Below, piece by piece: positions 57,101 to 64,000 of a stretch of DNA of 64,000 nt (position 1 is its first letter; each line of letters starts with the position of its first letter). The position numbers and the translations under genes are program-made. The notes under the pieces were generated by a model. The model did no database searches, was not told the DNA's origin, and saw nothing but the letters and a program-made list of their open reading frames with translations. This stretch comes from Endomychus coccineus. Taxonomy: Eukaryota; Arthropoda; Insecta; Coleoptera; Endomychidae. The stretch spans positions 41,492,306 through 41,556,305 of the forward strand of contig OY294070.1 of NCBI GenBank assembly GCA_958510875.1, given 5' to 3'.

Positions 57101-60100
57101 CTTCTTGAACTGGGTGTCTTAAGTGTTGATTTTTTCAAGATTACTGTGTAGCAAACAAAAACTTTACGTTGGTGAAGACATTTTTCGCCAGAAATTATCG
57201 AAAAAATCATCGTTTTCGTTTATTAATTCGCATTTACGGGCCTATTTCTTTTTATCAATTTGAGTATTTTTTCATCAATTTGAGTATTTATTGTATTTTC
57301 AGAATCCTGTTCGTTGCTTGTGCTATCGTCGTCATTTCCCAAGTCAGATTCTAAATCTGATTCAGTCGGAATGTAGTCACCGTGTTGATCACTTTCGGAT
57401 TCACGGATCCTAGCCGTCTTCGATTGTGAATTATTAAGGCTAAGATGAGCAAGGTAGTGCCATAGTTAATGACTCAATTTTTGATATTATTTCGACTTGG
57501 CACGAGTCTAGAAATAAATCTTCTTCAAAAACAATGTGAATTATACATGTCGATGTTGGAGACATAACAAGAAGAAATAATTTCGCTTATTTGAAAGTTG
57601 TTTTCATCTTGGATTGTTGTACTTATGCATGGGTTTGATTTGTTCTTTTAGGTCAATCTCTTTCATTTCTTTTGTTTCAATGTTCCCAACTGTATTTGTG
57701 TTTCGTATATTATTTTGATGTATTTCGACTAGCGGTAGTTGACTCAAGGAATCTATCCCTGTTTATTTTGTGTGACTAGGTGCAGGTACTACAATGTTTC
57801 GATCGATCGATGTGCTTATTGTTTGCACCATTATTTTCGCTGATATTATCGGAATAAAAGAAAATCGTTGCTGTACCTCGTATGATTAATACAATTCTAA
57901 ATGCAAGGACAAGGTGAAAAGTTCCTGAACAATAAAACAGATGGCGGCACAATCGAAAATTCCGTGTGACAGTTGTAATGTACCATCTTTAACTAGAACG
58001 CATTACACTTTTCAAATAGATATATCATTCAGTCTGATCACTCATCAAAAGCAAGCAACCTTGAAGATTTTTGTAAACATGGAAAAAAGTGAATTTCACG
58101 TCTTGATTAAACATTATTTCTTGCGTGAAAAAAACATTAATGACTGTATGGTTAAAAACGTAAAAACGTAAAAAAGTGCACATACGAGGTACTGCACTTT
58201 GGCCGTCGGATGGTATCTTTTGGAAATCTTTAAAAGAAACCGCAGAAAATTGTAATTGCAATTTTTTATGCATGGTTGGATCAGTCTCCTAGTATTAAAT
58301 AATAAAGAAGATAAATCGCTATGTTTCACATGTTATCAATCAAAAAAATATACAGGATCTAAATGAAATTACACTACATACATTCGAATGAGTTAAAGTG
58401 AGCTGCTCAAGTAAAACATAAATTAAGAGTTGTACACATTGAATATCTTGGTTTGGCAGTAGATATTTATCTAAAATGGAATGAACGTAATAAACAGCTT
58501 TTAGTAAACAGCGCGGGGAAAGTAATGCCTACGGAACATCGACATATAGAATGTCTATGATACGGACATACTCAAAAATATATTATGCTATTCTTCAATT
58601 CTTAATTACATAATCTAATACTAATCGTGTAAATATTACACAAAAATTTATATTCGATTTAATCCAAAGCTGATTCCTATCCATCTAAAGAATTATATAC
58701 TACACAAATTTTCATATACCATCTGTGAGACTTAAATGTATTCGGAGTATTAAAATATAATATAGTAATATAACTTTTATTGACTACAATACAAAGTTTC
58801 ATAAACGGCAAAGTCTAATCCAGAAGACAAAAAAAATAATTGCATCAACATTTTATATTGATTATATTAAGACAAACTGTAATAATATACCAATAAAGCC
58901 AAAACAGTTTCTACTCAACATAATTGTTTCATAAGAAGCTAAAATTATGGAAAACAATATCAGGTATTGCAATTGTTGTAATTTCATGTAATTGACAATT
59001 AATTGATAATAAATAATTTTATTAGTTTCAATTATTTTACTTCATTTATTTCGATTATTAAATAGAAAATTTGAAAGCTCAGTTATATGAATGTATAAAT
59101 TAACTTTTATTGTTTGTGTTAAATATCTAAGGATCACTAACATGATAATTGAGGGACATTCTGTGGTCAAAAACAGTTTTACCTCATTTTAACTCAACAG
59201 TATTTAAAGTCTGTTAATTCATTTTAAAACCTCAAATGATAAATTTCTGTCATTCTTATTTAAGAAAAATATTCTTACACTTTTAACGAAGTACGTATTT
59301 ATTTGTATTTTGATATGAATATAAAAATTTTACTCATATTTTTTTTAAACCTGAATGTTTCATAATATAACATTCAATTACTCCTTCTAGTTGGTCCTCC
59401 ATACACCTTAAGATTGAAAGTGAAATTTTACTCCTCGGAACCTAATAATCTCCGAGAAGAACTAACACGATACCAATTCTTTTTGCAATTAAAGCAAGAT
59501 GTATTGGATGGAAAAATTGATTGCACTCGGCAGATGGCAGTGGAACTTTCAGCTTTAGCTTTACAATGTAAGTAATTTTTGTCATAGTAATTGTATAAAA
59601 TTGCATCGATAATCAATTGATAACCGTCCAAAAGTTTACCTATCGTTAAATTTCTAGCCGAGTTAGGGGATTATGATGAAACTCAACATACTGCCGGTAC
59701 AGTATCGGAGTTTCGATTTGTTCCTAATCAGTCGGAAGACTTGGAAATAGACGTATTGAACGAATTCAAAAAACTACGAGGATTAACGCCGGCTCAAGCA
59801 GAGCTACAGTATTTAAACAAAATAAAATGGCTTGAATCCTACGGTGTCGACACACATATAGTTTTGGTAAGTTGATAATTTTGTATTTCAAGTGAATAGA
59901 TTTTCTAAATTCTTTGAACATTTCAAATTTCGTATTTGATATATTTTTCTGTTCTAGGGCAAAGACGGCAACGATTATAAATTAGGTTTAACACCAACTG
60001 GCATATTAGTTTATGAGGCAAGACAAAAAATAGGATTATTTTTTTGGCCTAAAATAAGCAAATTGAATTTTAAAAAGAAAAAACTGACAATTGTTGTCAT

Positions 60101-62571
60101 TGAAGATGATGATAATGGAAAAGAACAAGAACACACATTTGTATTCCGGTAAGTTGAACATAAATTTATCTTTTATTTTTTTTAGCTTTTGACTTATAAG
60201 GTAATATAATACAAAGATTAGATAACAGATTCATGGATTAATTACGATAATATATCTTAACAGAATGTGATTTTATAGTCCAGGCTATGAACCGGAAAAA
60301 AAAAACTTGTAAGTTCGAATCAAGAATTTTTTTTGCATTAGCTTCAGGAGGTTCTCAAGATCATTCATACACCTTAAAACCTCTTGGGAACCCCAACCCC
60401 ACCCATTGGGGGCGAAAATTTCCCGAAATCTCCAAGTCTTGAATTGTATTTATACAAAAAAAGTTATTTTGGCATTTCGAGTGCACCTAGGAGGTTGTTT
60501 GGGTCGCTGAACATGAATCCGTAGCCAGATTTACTTGCAATCCATCGTAGGGGTGATCAAATTGACAAAATTGGCCAATTTCGCACCCCTAATATGTTAT
60601 TTTGCAATTTACGTGTTTTTGGCCCTTCGAATGCACCAAGGGGTTTTTTTGGGTCGCTGATCACGATTCCGAAGCCAGATTTACTCCGAAGTAATTTTAA
60701 AATTCAAAATAATAAAAATTTTGAAGCGTGTCAAATTAACCATTTTTGTCAATTTCCCACCCCTATGATGATATTCGAGTAAATCTGGCTTCGGAATCGT
60801 ATTCAGCGACCCAAAAAACCTCCTTTGGTGCATTGGCAATGCCTAAAACACGTAAATTGCAAAATAACATATTAGGGCTGCGAAATTGGCCAATTTTGTC
60901 GATTTGACCACCCCTTCGATAGATTGCAAGTAAATCTGCCTACGGATTCATGTTCAGCGACCCAAACAACCCCCTAGGTGCACTCGAAATGCCAAAATAC
61001 CTTTTTTGTAGAAAATACAATTCAAGACTTGAAGATTTCGGGCCATTATCGCCCCCAATGGGTGGGGTTGGGGTTCCCAAGAGGTTCTAAGGTGTATGAA
61101 TGATCCTGAGAACCTCCTGAAGCTAATGCAAAAAAAAAATTTCTTTCGAACTTACATGTTTCTTTTTTTTATTATAGCTAAAATCCCGGTTCACAGCCTG
61201 GACAAGGTGATTCTCAGGAGTCGAATACACTACCTTAAATTACCAGGCTTGTGCCTTGTGAATGCAATCGGTCTCTGGCAATTACTAATAAGCCAAACAA
61301 GGTGCTTCTCAGTAGTTGGATACAAAACCTCCAACTACCAGGGTTGTGTCTTGTTTGTGCAATCGGTAACAGACAATTATTCATAAGCTAGACAAGGTGG
61401 TTCGTAAGAGTCTGACTCAAAACTAAAGGTTTATTCCTTGTTTAAGCTATCAGTGACGGGTAATTTTTAAGAATCTACTTTTACGGGAAAATTTACTAAG
61501 TTAGAATTGAAATCTGACTTAGGCAATAGGCAACGAAACGGAATTCTATCCATTTTACGGAATAAAAACTAGAATTATACTCACTCTCCAATCTTTCGGT
61601 AACAGTATTTATTATAACGGCGGAGTGCAACACGGTTTGCAGTTTTCTCGGTCCTCGGCTAGTAGAAAAGTCCTCGGTCTTGTTCCTCGACTAGCATAAA
61701 ATTGAAGTTCGAAGCTAAATCGAACACCTTTTCTACTCTTCGAGGCGAGTGACGTAAATCGCCGAGGTGAGTGGCTGTCACATTCCGTTGACCAGCTTTT
61801 CTACACAGACATGCACACAGTTTGATCGCTTAACTTTGACCGATGGAATTCAATTGAATTGATTATATAGAAAGTTAAAGTAATAAAGGATGCTCCATTA
61901 CGGCACAAAGCACATCATCACTCGTATTACTCGCGATACAGACGCTTTGTGCATAGTACAATTAGTTTTAAGAAATCCCGTTTTAAATAGTGATTATTTT
62001 TGATACGTCTGATGATAGTCGAGAGACCGAAACGTATGTAAAGACGAATATATAGTAAACATATTACATATAAATTTTACAGGTTACATAATGATAAAGC
62101 GTGTAAACATTTGTGGAAATGTGCCGTGGAACATCACGGTTTCTTCCGACTTCAAGAACCAGTTAAAGGAACTTCTGCCAGACAGAATTTCTTTAGAATG
62201 GGTTCCAGGTTTAGATATTCCGGGCGTACGGAATATCAAAGCACGCATCAGAGTAGAGCGCGGAGGACGGTCCAGTTAGAAAGAAAACCTAGCCAAAGGT
62301 GAGGGATTTTTTTTCTTTCAATAAAATCTAATATTTATGCTCATTTTAATTGTAGATACGGGAGGCGTCAGAGTCATGTACTGAGAGAAAAGCAACAGAA
62401 AGAAGAAGCTGCAAAGGTTGTAACTGAAAATGTGGAAGTTCAATTGCCTTCGGCCAGATGTAGTGGTCGATCGGTCAAATCAAACTTTTCCACGAATACA
62501 AACGCGGAATCCATCTATGCGAAAGTAAACGAAGATACCACCAAGTCTTTAACACCTACAGGTATTTAGTA
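50978..62571 (+). CDS. yurt: Yurt/EPB41L5-type FERM protein, exons 1-7, 3' part outside window
   Basis: Band 4.1-family protein. Its fly homologue limits Crumbs and works at septate junctions in epithelia, at the membrane. Exons: 50978-51121, 51940-52087, 59391-59567, 59658-59866, 59958-60148, 62083-62298 and 62356-62571. All borders are GT-AG and phases fit, for 433 codons. FERM F1 spans exons 1-2 (V-L-L-L-D-G-S-E-L). F2 covers exons 3-4 ([25 protein letters not shown]). F3 covers exons 5-6 ([27 protein letters not shown]). The FERM-adjacent part is [21 protein letters not shown] and the F3 text favour EPB41L5/Yurt over other 4.1 proteins. The last donor is at 62572, and no later exon was seen. 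Confidence 0.94.
51940..52087 (+). CDS. yurt: yurt exon 2
   Basis: [28 protein letters not shown]. End of the F1 lobe. Acceptor atttcag, donor GTAAGT. Confidence 0.94.
52650..53250 (+). mobile_element. LINE RT remnant in yurt intron
   Basis: Broken frames give G-G-D-K-F-K near 52740, N-T-A-N-V-F-E-K-L near 52785, and [12 protein letters not shown] near 52940 (motif A). The text after that is full of stops. Old insertion. Confidence 0.65.
53343..54225 (-). pseudogene. transposase-like gene, 3' half
   Basis: Minus-strand frames give F-Q-S-V-T-Q-R-M-Q (about 54110), a C-D-D-C-Y-K-F motif (about 53985), then [10 protein letters not shown] (about 53600), and [11 protein letters not shown] (about 53500) with I-Y-L-P-N-D-Y. 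I know this combination from a family of uncharacterised, multi-copy insect proteins and take it to be transposon-derived. I cannot name the superfamily. Several frameshifts occur. The N-terminal half lies beyond the foldback element at 56940-57440. Confidence 0.55.
54231..56935. mobile_element. foldback element 1, 2.7 kb
   Basis: Arms of about 300 bp (54231-54530 and 56638-56935) are inverted copies beginning tagtccaggc. They share gtcgac(c/t)..., gggtcgctgat(t/c)acgattcc and ggaaaactccctcc. The interior 54549-56090 is A+T-rich without coding and contains a tata-box-like segment near 55265. 56130-56640 holds repeats of about 130 bp of the arm sequence in both orientations. It sits inside the transposase-like gene. 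Confidence 0.88.
56130..56640. repeat. internal repeats of foldback element 1
   Basis: Three to four copies of a unit with cgaattttccatctggaga, ggaatcgtg and cgacccaaaaaa, about 130 bp apart. The first copy is inverted. Confidence 0.75.
56940..57440 (-). pseudogene. transposase-like gene, 5' half
   Basis: Minus-strand reading gives an acidic stretch near 57400-57290 ([24 protein letters not shown]). Nearer the foldback end (about 57020-56950) it gives G-E-W-S-V-Q-K-W-V and G-T-V-E-R-R-G. The orientation and the order fit the gene remains at 53343-54225. Confidence 0.45.
57441..57902. other. no recognised gene
   Basis: yurt intron sequence without motif. Confidence 0.4.
57903..58145 (+). mobile_element. 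mariner 5' end fragment
   Basis: Begins aaggacaaggtgaaaag and follows mariner copies 1 and 2 for about 240 bp, including gattaaacattatttcttg and the start M-E-K-S-E-F of the transposase. It then stops abruptly. Confidence 0.85.
58146..59390. other. no recognised gene
   Basis: A+T-rich yurt intron. Only short frames. Confidence 0.45.
59391..59567 (+). CDS. yurt: yurt exon 3
   Basis: [17 protein letters not shown], then [15 protein letters not shown]. Start of F2, after a 7.3-kb intron. Acceptor ccttctag, donor GTAAGT. Confidence 0.95.
59658..59866 (+). CDS. yurt: yurt exon 4
   Basis: [33 protein letters not shown]2 lobe. Acceptor tttctag, donor GTAAGT, phase 0. Confidence 0.95.
59958..60148 (+). 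CDS. yurt: yurt exon 5
   Basis: [36 protein letters not shown]3 lobe. Acceptor gttctag, donor GTAAGT. Confidence 0.95.
60276..61204. mobile_element. foldback element 2, 0.93 kb
   Basis: A long palindrome centred near 60730. The ends (tagtccaggc, gaaccggaaaaaaaa) and the block gggtcgctgatcacgattcc match foldback element 1, so they are one family. It lies in the intron between yurt exons 5 and 6. Confidence 0.88.
61201..61485 (+). repeat. 95-bp tandem repeat, three units
   Basis: Units start at 61201, 61296 and 61391 with (g/a)acaaggtg and carry gtctg/cagtcgg-like variants of gcaatcggt...caattac/att. The first unit overlaps the right end of foldback element 2. Confidence 0.85.
61486..61990. 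other. unassigned, G+C-richer patch
   Basis: 61600-61800 repeats ctcgg(t/c)...ctcgactag several times and is G+C-richer. No coding seen. Confidence 0.35.
62000..62050 (+). ncRNA. hammerhead-like motif in yurt intron, probably degenerate
   Basis: CTGATGA, then GTC-GAGA-GAC, GAAA, CGTATG, TA and AAGACG, the same order as at 50551-50592. Compared with that copy three bases are missing before CTGATGA, so stem I is weak. It ends 41 bases before the acceptor boundary of yurt exon 6. Confidence 0.45.
62083..62298 (+). CDS. yurt: yurt exon 6
   Basis: [18 protein letters not shown], then [12 protein letters not shown]. End of F3 and start of the FERM-adjacent region. Acceptor ttttacag, donor GTGAGG. 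Confidence 0.95.
62356..62571 (+). CDS. yurt: yurt exon 7
   Basis: [15 protein letters not shown], then a Ser/Thr-rich stretch. Low conservation is expected here. Frame and splice sites fit. Donor GTATTT is weaker. Confidence 0.85.
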
Positions 62572-63040
62572 TTTTCATTTAATTTTTTGCGTTACCAACA
62601 ATGAACTACGGAGAGCTTAATACCTCATGAGTACTCCAGAACAGCATGTATATGTGCTGTGTAGATAATGAGGAGCTGAGGTATAAAGCAGTTTTTGGTA
62701 CCTAATACTAAATCAAATTTCTGTGTGATGGTGAAACCTAGCATGGATATTGAGGATTTCATAGGAATAGTTGTACCTGACTAGGAATATGGGATCCGCC
62801 TGAGGAAAATACAAACATAAGTTTTGTTGCATTGAACTCTCCTCGATTAACAAATCAGCATTTCAAGATCTTCATTTATATCATCGACCTGTCTGCATTT
62901 TGATTTTCTGTTACATCGGTAACAATTTTTTCTGCTGTGACACATTCTAGAAACTGGTGTGAAAGATGGACCCACATATCTTCTTCGGGATATGCGATGA
63001 GCTTATTTCACAAATAGTAGACTTCCGCGGATAGCTAATC
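62572..63040. other. yurt intron, no recognised element
   Basis: No exon or repeat recognised. Confidence 0.4.
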
Positions 63041-64000
63041 TTGAAAAATCTTGGCTTCCGGATGGATTCCGCATCACAATAGCACGACTTGATGCCGACG
63101 TTTCGCCAACCATTACAGGTGGCATCTTCAGGACAGGTTTGAGGCTTGAACTGAAACTGATTCTACTGGTTTATTGTAGAAAAAAATCCTTCACGCTACA
63201 CAGTTCATTGCCTTCATTCCAGTGGTTAACTCCGTTCTACTACCTGACTATCGAATCCCCTACTCATAAACTCTCTCGATATCGTGTCATCTATTCTCAA
63301 ACCTCTTGTAGGTAATTCCAACAGTTTCATCCTGAATTTCTTTCATTTCGTTGAAAAACTACAAACGCTAAAAGTTGACCCCGACGATTTGCTCGTCAGT
63401 TTCGACGTCGAATCACTCTTTACCAATGTTCCCATTCCAGACACACTATCCATAATTTCTCAACTGTTACCTGCCAAAAACATTTCAATGGACTTACTAC
63501 CGTTAATTGATTTTTGTCTATCTTCCACATCTATTCTATACGATAACAAGTTTTACGAGCAGTCCTCGGGAACTGCCATGGGTTCCCCCCATTGGTTAGT
63601 CGACAGACTGACGGTACTTTAGGACATTCGGTCTATCGAAAATCCATTCACATCGATAAATACCTCAATGGTCTTTACCACCACCACCACCCTGCCCAAA
63701 AGCAATCTGTCATAAAAACCTTGGTCCACAGAGCTGTCAACTTATCTCAACCCCAATCCTTAAAATCAGAATTGAAACATGTTTCATCTGTCTTATTATC
63801 AAATAATTTCTCCCTTTACAATATTCAAAAAGCCATAAAGAAATACACACACTCTCCTAGAATTTCAAATCAACCTGAGCCACAAACTCCCCCGCCTGCT
63901 TTATTCACTGCCTATCTTCCATATATTGAAAAGATAACAGATCGAATTTACAAAATCCTTAGAATACAATATTTCTACTCGGTTTTCCACACTCCCAAAA
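63040..64000 (+). mobile_element. Penelope-like element, runs off the window
   Basis: Starts with the same 80-bp sequence found at 2785-2885. The frame 63284-63595 holds D-D-L-L-V-S-F-D-V-E-S-L-F-T-N-V (RT motif A) and S-S-G-T-A-M-G-S-P (motif B). The middle RT with Y-x-D-D is deleted at about 63595, after which 63600-63930 is the linker (Y-N-I-Q-K-A-I-K-K-Y; P-P-P-A-L; Y-L-P-Y-I-E). The GIY-YIG part would lie beyond 64000. Closely related to the copy at 2785-3945. Confidence 0.9.
63085..63140 (-). ncRNA. hammerhead-like motif in Penelope pseudo-LTR
   Basis: On the minus strand: TGTC, CTGAAGA, a stem II of GCCA/TGGC plus CC/GG around TGTAAT, GAAA, CG, TC and GGCA. TGTC and GGCA can pair (one G-U) as stem I, and stem III would be the 2-bp palindrome CG, the minimal kind described for Penelope-like elements. 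The copy at 2785-2885 has lost the CTGAAGA part. Confidence 0.5.

Overview
This is a window of nuclear DNA from an arthropod, almost certainly an insect. It is A+T-rich, intron-rich and full of eukaryotic transposons: CR1/Jockey-like LINEs, Penelope-like elements, BEL/Pao, hAT, mariner, P-element and Helentron relatives, and foldback elements. The conserved genes are insect-type orthologues with GT-AG introns. A beetle or a similarly repeat-rich insect is plausible, but the species cannot be named from the sequence.

Three host loci can be supported. (1) A mismatch-repair MutL homologue (Mlh1) runs on the minus strand from its ATG at 38417 to a splice donor at 20730. Eight exons join in phase over about 616 codons. 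The last exon, roughly 100 residues including the extreme C-terminus, was not found. (2) A FERM protein closest to Yurt/EPB41L5 runs on the plus strand from ATG 50978. Seven exons end at 62571 and the gene leaves the window on the right. (3) A C2H2 zinc-finger gene lies on the minus strand between them (48996-46221). It carries a very long, recently amplified array of near-identical fingers but is broken by an in-frame TAG and by 16-base deletions.

Most of the rest is mobile DNA, often nested. At 1-8.2 kb there are a P-element transposase exon, a LINE interrupted by a rearranged Penelope-like element, a second Penelope fragment and another decayed LINE. At 8.9-17.2 kb a BEL/Pao retrotransposon has lost its reverse transcriptase. 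It is split by an hAT element with an 8-bp target duplication, and that hAT is itself split by a LINE. At 17.3-20.7 kb there is a relatively young LINE with a (TATC)n tail. The Mlh1 introns (21-37 kb) hold mariner copies, a P-like element that keeps a THAP exon and a perfect 8-bp target duplication, a Helentron endonuclease region, a 1.1-kb long-TIR element and several LINEs. At 38.8-45.4 kb there is a small P-like MITE, a TA microsatellite, interleaved LINEs and an hAT fragment. Upstream of yurt (49.4-50.6 kb) sit a MITE with nested inverted repeats and a 420-bp palindrome with a hammerhead-ribozyme-like motif in each arm. The yurt introns hold a foldback-split transposase-like gene, two related foldback elements, a 95-bp tandem repeat, a third hammerhead-like motif 41 bases upstream of an exon, and a second Penelope element reaching the window edge.

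The most unusual signals are the hammerhead-type motifs linked to palindromic or Penelope sequences around yurt, the three-level nest at 9-17 kb, and the finger-array expansion. No operon-like or CRISPR-like system is present.
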